A DNA stretch of 7,287 nt, from positions 1 through 7,287 of the forward strand of contig JALQWD010000113.1 of the NCBI GenBank assembly GCA_023260175.1, read 5' to 3'. This stretch comes from Candidatus Nanopelagicaceae bacterium. Its GTDB lineage: Bacteria; Actinomycetota; Actinomycetes; Nanopelagicales; Nanopelagicaceae. Position numbers and translations under genes: made by a program. Below the pieces are notes generated by a model. That model did not search any database. It had not been told where the DNA came from and saw only the letters and a list, made by a program, of their open reading frames with translations. Within the stretch, counting starts at the first letter, position 1. Every line of letters starts with the position of its first letter. This document shows positions 1 through 5,542 of this stretch, in pieces.

Positions 1-406
1 TGTAATCAGTGTTATTTAGATCGTTATCGATTGTCTTTGGAACACCAATAACTTTTACGCCAAGAGCATCAAGCTTTGTCGCAACGCCAAGTGTGTCTTC
101 GCCACCGATAGCGATAAGCGCATCGATGCCCATCTTCTCTAAATTCTCTTTGATACGTTCAACGCCATTTTCGATTTTGAATGGGTTGGTACGTGATGAA
201 CCAAGAATGGTTCCACCGCGAGGCAAGATGCCGCGAGTAGTGTGAAGATTAAGTTCCATGGTTAGACCTTCAAGTGGTCCACGCCAGCCATCACGGAAAC
301 CTACGAACTCATGTCCGTATTCTTTAACACCCTTACGAACAACTGCACGAATAACTGCATTTAAACCTGGGCAGTCGCCGCCGCCAGTGAGCACGCCAAT
401 ACGCAT
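1..406 (-). CDS. pfkA: 6-phosphofructokinase, probably pyrophosphate-dependent (partial, 3' end outside window)
   Basis: Phosphorylates fructose 6-phosphate to fructose 1,6-bisphosphate in cytosolic glycolysis. Only the first 135 residues are present; the rest runs off the left edge. I read the protein directly from the minus strand. It opens with MRIGVLTGGGDCPGLNAVIR, the classic PFK N-terminus with the phosphoryl-donor glycine loop. Residues 101-104 are GGED and residues 123-129 are PKTIDND, the latter containing the catalytic aspartate 127 and Asp129. E. coli ATP-PFK has Gly at 104 and 124; here they are Asp104 and Lys124, the pair typical of PPi-dependent actinobacterial PFKs. Lys124 also occurs in some ATP enzymes, so Asp104 carries most of the weight. 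The ATG is preceded by GGAG six bases upstream, and no earlier start is needed. The gene lies 99 bases downstream of glgC with its own promoter. Family assignment is very secure; donor specificity is inferred. Confidence 0.95.
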   Translation of the reverse strand, partial: MRIGVLTGGGDCPGLNAVIRAVVRKGVKEYGHEFVGFRDGWRGPLEGLTMELNLHTTRGILPRGGTILGSSRTNPFKIENGVERIKENLEKMGIDALIAIGGEDTLGVATKLDALGVKVIGVPKTIDNDLNNTDY

Positions 407-412
407 GAAAAA

Positions 413-416
413 CTCC
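413..416 (-). promoter_or_regulatory. Ribosome binding site of pfkA
   Basis: The minus strand reads TTGGAG ending six bases before the ATG at 406. This good Shine-Dalgarno match fixes the pfkA start. Confidence 0.75.
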
Positions 417-430
417 AATAGAAAAATGTT

Positions 431-459
431 TATTTAAAAACGAGATTGAAAAATGTCAA
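431..459 (-). promoter_or_regulatory. Sigma70-type promoter of pfkA
   Basis: On the minus strand a perfect TTGACA -35 box (459-454) is followed after 17 bases by TAAATA (436-431); shifting by one gives TTAAAT with a 16-base spacer. The spacer is T-rich. A transcript would start near 424, leaving a leader of roughly 18 bases that just includes the Shine-Dalgarno. GTCAgcgtTGAC, a small inverted repeat, overlaps the -35 box and could be an operator half-site pair, but its arms are only 4 bases. The -35 match is strong and the -10 match moderate. Confidence 0.6.
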
Positions 460-505
460 CGCTGACGATGGCCGAAATTCTAGCCCCAACTAGCGGGTAT
501 TGCTA

Positions 506-1729
506 TCAGGCGCTTACGCGTACGCCCTTGCCTACGACCACAATTCCGCTATCAGTCACGGTAAATCGCTGGCGGTCACGCTCTAAATCAACGCCGATTT
601 GGGCGCCATTTTCAATAACCACGCCCTTATCGATAATTGCACGGCGAATAACTGCGCGATCACCAACACGAACACTTGGCATCAAAACTGCATGATCTAC
701 AAATGCACCGCTACCTACTACTACGTCATAACCAGTGACAGTGTGGCCTAAATGTCCGCCTGCAATAATCGAACCAGCTGCCACGATTGAATCTTGAGCT
801 AAGCCACCCTCGGAGAATTTTGCCGGCGGCAATGATGGCGGGTTAGTTAACAGCGGCCATTCGCGGTTATATAAGTTAAAAATTGGATGAACTGAAACTA
901 AATCCATATGTGCATCAAAGTAGGCATCGATTGAACCTACATCGCGCCAATAACCTTTATCGCGTGGAGTCTCGCCAGGAACCACGTTATTTGCAAAATC
1001 ATAAACTTTTGCTTGGCCTTGCGCTGTAAGCATCGGAATAATATTTCCGCCAATGTCATGGCGAGATTCAAGATTCTCTGAATCAAGAATTAACGCCTCT
1101 TCCATTACATCGCGCTTAAAAATGTAATTACCCATTGAGATCAAAGTTAAATCAGGATGCCCAGGCATCGCAGGAGGGTTGGCTGGCTTTTCGTGGAATG
1201 CCTTAATGGTGATTCCATCTTCAGCTAATTCGATGCAGCCGAATTCTGAAGCCTCGCTGCGCGGTACGCGAATTGCCGCAATTGTAATTCCGGCATCAGT
1301 TTCGCGATGCTGCTGAAACATCTGCATTGGATCCATGCGATAAACGTGGTCGGCACCAAAAACTAAAACATCTTTTGGATTTTCATCATGAATCAAATTG
1401 AAGTTCTGCAGAATTGCATCTGCGCTACCGGTATACCAACGCGGTCCTAGTCGCTGTTGAGCAGGAACTGGAGTTACATAATTTCCAAGGAGTGTAGACA
1501 TGCGCCAAGTTGTGGTGATGTGGCGGTCAAGTGAATGAGATTTGTATTGAGTCAAAACTGCGATGCGTCGCATATCTGCATTAACTAAATTAGAGAGCAC
1601 AAAATCAATTAGACGATATGAACCGCCAAATGGAACCGCAGGTTTTGCGCGATCTGCAGTTAATGGCATCAAGCGCTTTCCTTCACCGCCGGCAAGGACA
1701 ATGCCCAGTGGGTAATCGCGGAAAGCCAT
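506..1729 (-). CDS. glgC: Glucose-1-phosphate adenylyltransferase (ADP-glucose pyrophosphorylase)
   Basis: Makes ADP-glucose and PPi from ATP and glucose 1-phosphate, the committed step of bacterial glycogen synthesis, in the cytosol. At 407 residues it has the usual family length. The nucleotidyltransferase domain begins with [10 protein letters not shown] (residues 11-20) and [10 protein letters not shown] (27-36). WYTGSADAI lies at 98-106 and [10 protein letters not shown] at 124-133, where Asp127 matches the catalytic Asp142 of E. coli. [10 protein letters not shown] holds Lys181, matching the glucose-1-phosphate-binding Lys195. YWRDVGS (260-266) closes the core, and residues from about 305 form the left-handed beta-helix regulatory domain. 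The activator-site Lys39 of E. coli (NKRAKP) is Asp26 here (ADRAKP), as I recall for mycobacterial GlgC. The gene is divergent from the glycogen synthase, as in mycobacteria. No Shine-Dalgarno precedes the ATG, and a -10-like box is placed for leaderless transcription. Confidence 0.97.
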   Translation of the reverse strand: MAFRDYPLGIVLAGGEGKRLMPLTADRAKPAVPFGGSYRLIDFVLSNLVNADMRRIAVLTQYKSHSLDRHITTTWRMSTLLGNYVTPVPAQQRLGPRWYTGSADAILQNFNLIHDENPKDVLVFGADHVYRMDPMQMFQQHRETDAGITIAAIRVPRSEASEFGCIELAEDGITIKAFHEKPANPPAMPGHPDLTLISMGNYIFKRDVMEEALILDSENLESRHDIGGNIIPMLTAQGQAKVYDFANNVVPGETPRDKGYWRDVGSIDAYFDAHMDLVSVHPIFNLYNREWPLLTNPPSLPPAKFSEGGLAQDSIVAAGSIIAGGHLGHTVTGYDVVVGSGAFVDHAVLMPSVRVGDRAVIRRAIIDKGVVIENGAQIGVDLERDRQRFTVTDSGIVVVGKGVRVSA

Positions 1730-1735
1730 GCAGGT

Positions 1736-1741
1736 ACTTTA
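1736..1741 (-). promoter_or_regulatory. Candidate -10 box for leaderless glgC transcript
   Basis: The minus strand reads TATAAAGT followed by ACCTGC and then the ATG. TAAAGT (1741-1736) fits the actinobacterial TANNNT -10 pattern and leaves exactly six bases before the A of the ATG at 1729, the spacing expected if transcription starts on the start codon. No Shine-Dalgarno is present, which agrees. I see no recognisable -35 box, common for such promoters. Confidence 0.5.
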
Positions 1742-1762
1742 TAGCTCTATTCGGTGGCGCGA

Positions 1763-1768
1763 TAGGGT
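1763..1768 (+). promoter_or_regulatory. Candidate -10 box for glgA/glgM
   Basis: TAGGGT fits the TANNNT pattern and would start transcription near 1775, giving a leader of about 15 bases that includes the AAGG Shine-Dalgarno at 1779-1782. There is no convincing -35 box, so this is a weak call. The whole 60-base gap 1730-1789 must carry start signals for both divergent genes. Confidence 0.3.
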
Positions 1769-1778
1769 TTTAGAAATT

Positions 1779-1782
1779 AAGG
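1779..1782 (+). promoter_or_regulatory. Ribosome binding site deciding the glgA/glgM start
   Basis: AAGG lies seven bases before the ATG at 1790 but only one base before the in-frame TTG at 1784. The spacing therefore selects the ATG. Confidence 0.6.
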
Positions 1783-1789
1783 TTTGGTC

Positions 1790-2956
1790 ATGAGTTCTGC
1801 TTTGAAAATTGGATTAATTACTAAAGAGTGGCCGCCGCAGGTTTATGGTGGCGCCGGCGTACATGCAGTCCAATTAACACAAGCCCTTCGCAATCAACCA
1901 AACATTCAAGTCGATGTCCATTGCTTTGGCGGTCTTCGTGAAGATGCATTCGGGTACAGCACTCCTGCTGGCTTTGAGAGCTCAAATGCTGCGCTTCAAG
2001 CCTTGGCTACTGATTTGGCAATCGCAGATAAATTGAATGGTTTAGATGTGATTCATTCACATACTTGGTATGCAAACTTTGCTGGATTCACTGCAAATCT
2101 TCTGCATGGAATTCCCCACGTGGTAAGTGCGCACTCTCTAGAACCACTTCGTCCTTGGAAGGCTGAACAATTAGGTGGCGGTTATCAGATCTCCTCTTGG
2201 GCCGAGAAGAGCGCTTACGAAGCAGCTAACGCCATCATTGCAGTTTCAGATGGCATGCGAGCAGATGTGCTCTCGGCGTATCCAAATGTCGATCCAGCAA
2301 AAGTTGTCACAATTCGTAACGGTGTAGATGTTGCAAAGTTTGCACCTAACAATGATCAAAGCGTTTTAGCGAAGCACGGAATTACCGGTCCATATGCAAT
2401 TTTCGTAGGACGAATTACTCGCCAAAAGGGTTTGGCCCATCTACTTCGCGCTTGGAAAAACGTTTCACCCGAACATGGTCTGGTTCTGGCTGCTGGCTCA
2501 CCAGATGAACCTGGTATCGGCAAAGAAGTAGAAGATTTAATTAATGAATTACAGCAGACCCGTAAAAATGTCTGGTGGATCAAAGAGATGGCGCCACTTC
2601 ATGATTTAACTGCGCTACTTACTCAAGCAGAGCTCTTCCTCTGCCCTTCGATTTATGAACCTCTTGGCATAGTTAATTTAGAAGCAATGGGCTGCGAAAC
2701 CGCTGTACTTGCATCTCGCGTGGGCGGAATCCCAGAAGTAGTTGCGCATAATGAAACTGGCCGATTGGTTGATTACGATGCAAATAATTCAGCGAAATTC
2801 GAAAGCGATTTCACGGCACAAATTGAAGAGCTAATGAGCAACTCTGCTCTAACTTCGCAGATGGGCAAAGCGGGACGCATTCGTGCCGAAAAACACTTTG
2901 GTTGGGATGCAGTTGCAAAGCAAACTATCCAGCTTTATAACTCACTCCTTAAGTAG
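1790..2956 (+). CDS. glgA: GT4-family glycogen synthase / alpha-maltose-1-phosphate synthase
   Basis: Transfers glucose from ADP-glucose to an alpha-1,4-glucan or, as shown for the mycobacterial homologue GlgM (Rv1212c), to glucose 1-phosphate to give maltose 1-phosphate for the GlgE pathway. It has 388 residues from the ATG, about the GlgM length and much shorter than the roughly 480-residue GT5 GlgA of E. coli. The N-terminal Rossmann domain has KEWPPQVYGGAGVH (12-25) and HSHTWYANFAG (89-99). SAHSLEPLRPW lies at 113-123 and IRNGVD at 175-180. The C-terminal domain has VGRITRQKG (206-214) and the GT4 signature EPLGIVNLE with the paired glutamates Glu290 and Glu298, then GGIPEVV (312-318). 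The divergent glgC supplies its substrate. A TTG six bases earlier is rejected because of Shine-Dalgarno spacing. The family is certain; glgA versus glgM function cannot be separated from sequence alone. Confidence 0.95.
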   Translation: MSSALKIGLITKEWPPQVYGGAGVHAVQLTQALRNQPNIQVDVHCFGGLREDAFGYSTPAGFESSNAALQALATDLAIADKLNGLDVIHSHTWYANFAGFTANLLHGIPHVVSAHSLEPLRPWKAEQLGGGYQISSWAEKSAYEAANAIIAVSDGMRADVLSAYPNVDPAKVVTIRNGVDVAKFAPNNDQSVLAKHGITGPYAIFVGRITRQKGLAHLLRAWKNVSPEHGLVLAAGSPDEPGIGKEVEDLINELQQTRKNVWWIKEMAPLHDLTALLTQAELFLCPSIYEPLGIVNLEAMGCETAVLASRVGGIPEVVAHNETGRLVDYDANNSAKFESDFTAQIEELMSNSALTSQMGKAGRIRAEKHFGWDAVAKQTIQLYNSLLK

Positions 2957-2968
2957 ACTCTTTTCTCT

Positions 2969-3835
2969 ATGAGTCGCAAACATTTAAGCCAATTCATTCT
3001 GGTCGGATTTCTTTGGGGTATCCCCTATCTATTCATGCGCGGAGCAGTACGCGAATGGGATCCATCAATCGTGGTCTTTGGCCGCGTTGTAATTGGTGCT
3101 GCGATTCTCTTTCCAATCGCATTTCGACGCGGAGTAATGAAAGAGACAATGCTCGGGATCAAATGGATCTTTGCATATGCCATCTTTGAAATGTGCGGCC
3201 CCTGGTATCTAATTACTCATGCCGAAACTAAAATCAACTCTGGCCTTGCTGGTTTATTAGTTGCAACCGTCCCAATTTGGTCGACTATTTACTCATCTTT
3301 AGCTGGCGATAAAACTGTTTGGCATGCCAAGCGTTTGATGGGCATTGTGATTGGTTTTATTGGCCTAGTGCTAATTGTTGGTATCGAAACTATTTCTGGT
3401 GCAGCTGATGCATTTAGCGTCTTTCAAGTTGTACTTGCGGCAGTACTCTATTCAACAGCGATGGCAATCATCCTTAAGGGAATGCCGCATGGAGATGGAG
3501 TTGCTATCAACGCCGTAGCGATGGCGATTACTGCAATTATCTTCGCACCTTCTGCGTTAGGTAATTTGCCGGATTCGATGCCATCTTTTAACGCAACTGC
3601 ATCGCTAATTGGACTTGGCGTATTAAGTACCGGTCTGGCATTCATGATTTACTTTGGATTAATCAAAGAGATTGGCCAAGCGCGTGGTTCTTTGGTTACC
3701 TATCTAAATACCGCTTTTGCAGTTGTGCTAGGTGTAATTATTCTGGGTGAACCAATCACTATCGGAATGATTATTGGATTGCCTTTGGTATTGATTGGCT
3801 CTTACTTCGCGTCGAGAAAAGCAGTTACTCCATAA
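2969..3835 (+). CDS. EamA/DMT-family membrane transporter, substrate unknown
   Basis: A 288-residue integral membrane protein of the drug/metabolite transporter superfamily, predicted to sit in the cytoplasmic membrane and export or import small metabolites; the substrate cannot be told. About ten hydrophobic segments are visible, near residues 7-24, 33-52, 65-84, 91-110, 122-139, 149-169, 177-198, 211-231, 241-260 and 264-281. They form two five-helix EamA repeats (about 8-137 and 152-281). The first repeat ends in LLVATVPIW (97-105) and a long helix; the second has the hallmark TAFAVVLGVIILGEPIT (248-264). The C-terminus SRKAVTP is short and basic, as usual. The gene starts 12 bases after the glycogen synthase stop without a clear Shine-Dalgarno, so it is probably read on the same transcript. 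Its last 11 bases overlap the convergent era gene. Confidence 0.88.
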   Translation: MSRKHLSQFILVGFLWGIPYLFMRGAVREWDPSIVVFGRVVIGAAILFPIAFRRGVMKETMLGIKWIFAYAIFEMCGPWYLITHAETKINSGLAGLLVATVPIWSTIYSSLAGDKTVWHAKRLMGIVIGFIGLVLIVGIETISGAADAFSVFQVVLAAVLYSTAMAIILKGMPHGDGVAINAVAMAITAIIFAPSALGNLPDSMPSFNATASLIGLGVLSTGLAFMIYFGLIKEIGQARGSLVTYLNTAFAVVLGVIILGEPITIGMIIGLPLVLIGSYFASRKAVTP

Positions 3836-4709
3836 AACCTAAGCGCTCAAGCAACTTAGGATCTCTCTGCCACTCTTTACTTACCTTTATATGAAGGCCA
3901 AGGAAACACTTGCCGCCAACCAAACTTTCAATATCTTTGCGGGCAGTCATGCCGATCTCTTTTAAAGTTTCGCCTCTATGTCCAAGCAGAATTCCGCGCT
4001 GCGAATCGCGTTCGACGTGAATAGTTGCATGAATGTCGGTTAAATCTTTACCCTCGCGCTTACCCATTTCATCAATAGTCACAGTGATTGAATGTGGAAG
4101 CTCCTGGCGAACGCCTTTGATTGCTGCTTCGCGAATATGTTCGCAGATTAGTTTCTCTAGAGTTTGATCACTCTTTTGATCTTCTGGATAGAGCTTTGGA
4201 CCTTCAGGCAGATGCTTTGAAAGAAGAGTTGAAAGCACATCAACTTGCAATGACTTAACTGCGGAGACCGGAATGATTTCGGTCCAATCAGTTAAGCCGC
4301 CAACTTCCATCAATCGCGCTGGAAGGCTCTCTTTGGCGACGGTATCAATTTTAGTTACCACTGCAATTTTCTTGGCACGAGAATTCTTTACGATATTAAG
4401 AATATGTTCATCTCCGGCACCAGTCTTTTCGTTAGCCGGGAAAGTCATAATGACAATATCAACGCTCTCAAGGGAATCCGTAACCACTTCGTTAAGGCGC
4501 TTACCAAGCAATGTACGTGGCTTATGCATACCTGGTGTATCAACTAAAACCGCTTGGAAATCTGGACCATTAACAATGCCGCGAATTGCATGTCTAGTGG
4601 TATTTGGATGATGCGAGGTAATTGCAACCTTTTGACCAACTAAAGCATTAATTAGGGTCGACTTACCGGTGTTTGGTCTACCAACAATGGCTACAAATCC
4701 CGATCTCAT
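3825..4709 (-). CDS. era: GTPase Era, ribosome small-subunit assembly factor
   Basis: Binds GTP and the 3' end of 16S rRNA during 30S maturation. The 294 residues match the usual family length of about 300. G1 is GRPNTGKS (10-17), with the switch region HHPNTTRH at 33-40. G3 is DTPG (57-60), G4 is TKID (119-122, with Thr in place of the usual Asn, a form found in actinobacterial Era), and G5 is SAVK (149-152). The C-terminal KH domain carries ILLGHRGETLKEIG (240-253), whose GHRG is the RNA-binding GxxG loop, followed by ARKDIE (256-261). The protein ends KLLERLGFME, the normal Era ending. The ATG lies 8 bases after the dprA stop and lacks a Shine-Dalgarno; an extended -10-like element overlaps the dprA stop. 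The 3' end overlaps the convergent transporter gene by 11 bp. Confidence 0.97.
   Translation of the reverse strand: MRSGFVAIVGRPNTGKSTLINALVGQKVAITSHHPNTTRHAIRGIVNGPDFQAVLVDTPGMHKPRTLLGKRLNEVVTDSLESVDIVIMTFPANEKTGAGDEHILNIVKNSRAKKIAVVTKIDTVAKESLPARLMEVGGLTDWTEIIPVSAVKSLQVDVLSTLLSKHLPEGPKLYPEDQKSDQTLEKLICEHIREAAIKGVRQELPHSITVTIDEMGKREGKDLTDIHATIHVERDSQRGILLGHRGETLKEIGMTARKDIESLVGGKCFLGLHIKVSKEWQRDPKLLERLGFME
3838..3860. repeat. Short inverted repeat at the convergent gene ends
   Basis: CCTAAG (3838-3843) and CTTAGG (3855-3860) are perfect 6-base arms around an 11-base loop. The repeat begins two bases after the transporter stop and lies inside the last codons of era. In the era direction the second arm is followed by TTTT. 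It could be a weak terminator or a 3' stabilising hairpin, but the stem is short and era coding constraint may explain it. Confidence 0.3.
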
Positions 4710-4716
4710 TGGCGCA

Positions 4717-4725
4717 ATTATCGCA
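4717..4725 (-). promoter_or_regulatory. Candidate extended -10 promoter for era inside the dprA end
   Basis: The minus strand reads TGCGATAAT, a TGn extension plus GATAAT (five of six matches to TATAAT), covering the last codons and stop of dprA. Seven bases separate it from the A of the era ATG at 4709, so a leaderless or nearly leaderless era transcript is possible. It is a single short motif and could be chance. Confidence 0.35.
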
Positions 4726-5542
4726 TCAATTCAATGGCATCACTTACACCGGTGCAGATCATCGCTGAACCATCACCAATAATGCGATGACAGCCTTCGG
4801 ATAACGGTGAATTAATCGGACCAGGAATTGCCATGACTTTTCGATTGAGCGCCGCTGCATCATGTGCCGTGCGCAGCGCACCTGATCTAAATGCAGCTTC
4901 AACCACCATAGTGCCATCTGCAATTGCGGCAATGATGCGATTGCGATTTAAGAATCTAAATGGCATCGCTGGTGTGCCCGGCATGTATTCGGATATCAAT
5001 AAGCCGCTCTCCTCTATCGCTGCAAAGAGTCGCGCATTTCCTGCTGGGTATAAAACATTTAACCCTGAAGCTAATACTGCAATGGTTTCGCCCTCTGCAA
5101 TTAGCGCGCCTTTATGCGCTGCAGTATCGATTCCGTATGCACCACCACTTACGACCACCCATTCCCGATCTACAAAGTTTGCCGCCATTTCAGATGCAAC
5201 TCTGCTTCCATATTGAGTTGGATTTCGCGTACCCACAATCGCAATTGAGGGCTTTGTGAGTAACTCTTTATTGCCTTTGACCGTTAACGCAATCGGTGGT
5301 GCTGGTAATTCATCAAACTTCTCACTAGGCGTGATTAGCTCGATTTTATATTTAACCAACTCTTCTAAAACTGCTTCGCCATTACATTTTAAAATTGCGC
5401 TGCAATCTTCTTTATATTCACCCTCTTTACAAAGTTCGATAACTTTTATTGGGCCTTTTTCTAAGACTTCTTGCGCCCAGAAAGTGGTGCCGCCTTCTAC
5501 TGCCCCAAATAGCTGTGCCCTTGCAACTAGCTCTCTACTCAA
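4718..5542 (-). CDS. dprA: DprA/Smf, DNA-processing protein that loads RecA, short form
   Basis: DprA binds single-stranded DNA entering during natural transformation and loads RecA on it. The Rossmann-like core is complete: AIVGTRNPTQYGS (101-113), VVSGGAYGIDTAAH (130-143), VLASGLNVLYP (156-166), RFLNRNRIIA (196-205), VVEAAFRSG (213-221) and AIPGPINSPLSEGCH (238-252). Only about 95 poorly conserved residues precede it, and the protein stops at 274 residues, soon after the core. The C-terminal winged-helix domain of many DprA proteins is therefore absent; family members often have 290-380 residues. The best start is a TTG overlapping the comM stop by 8 bp in ATTGAGTAG. Upstream the frame is closed by a TAA after nine more codons with no ATG, GTG or TTG. 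AGAAGGA lies only one base before the TTG, so termination-reinitiation is likely. Gene identity is secure; the start is moderately so. Confidence 0.93.
   Translation of the reverse strand: MSRELVARAQLFGAVEGGTTFWAQEVLEKGPIKVIELCKEGEYKEDCSAILKCNGEAVLEELVKYKIELITPSEKFDELPAPPIALTVKGNKELLTKPSIAIVGTRNPTQYGSRVASEMAANFVDREWVVVSGGAYGIDTAAHKGALIAEGETIAVLASGLNVLYPAGNARLFAAIEESGLLISEYMPGTPAMPFRFLNRNRIIAAIADGTMVVEAAFRSGALRTAHDAAALNRKVMAIPGPINSPLSEGCHRIIGDGSAMICTGVSDAIELMR

Noticed and set aside
119..122. Era G4 motif TKID (protein residues 119-122) as a defective GTPase
   Set aside because: Thr in place of Asn is the form I recall in actinobacterial Era, and the specificity Asp is intact, so this is lineage-typical rather than a loss.
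481..505. Terminator for glgC just past its stop codon
   Set aside because: CTAG-TTGGGG-CTAG on the minus strand can pair only four bases and no T-run follows, so it is too weak to call.
453..695. 80-codon plus-strand frame covering the pfkA-glgC gap and the glgC 3' end
   Set aside because: Most of it is antisense to the conserved GlgC beta-helix end, and its first bases are the pfkA promoter. The translation is low-complexity Thr/Ser/Arg without family features.
1784..1789. TTG start for the glycogen synthase six bases upstream of the ATG
   Set aside because: The AAGG Shine-Dalgarno would be only one base away, while it is seven bases from the ATG at 1790.
2356..2583. 75-codon minus-strand frame inside the glycogen synthase
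   Set aside because: It lies wholly opposite conserved GT4 sequence and has no independent support.
3448..3645. 65-codon minus-strand frame inside the transporter gene
   Set aside because: The hydrophobic repetitive translation is what antisense of membrane-helix codons gives; no ribosome site or family match was seen.
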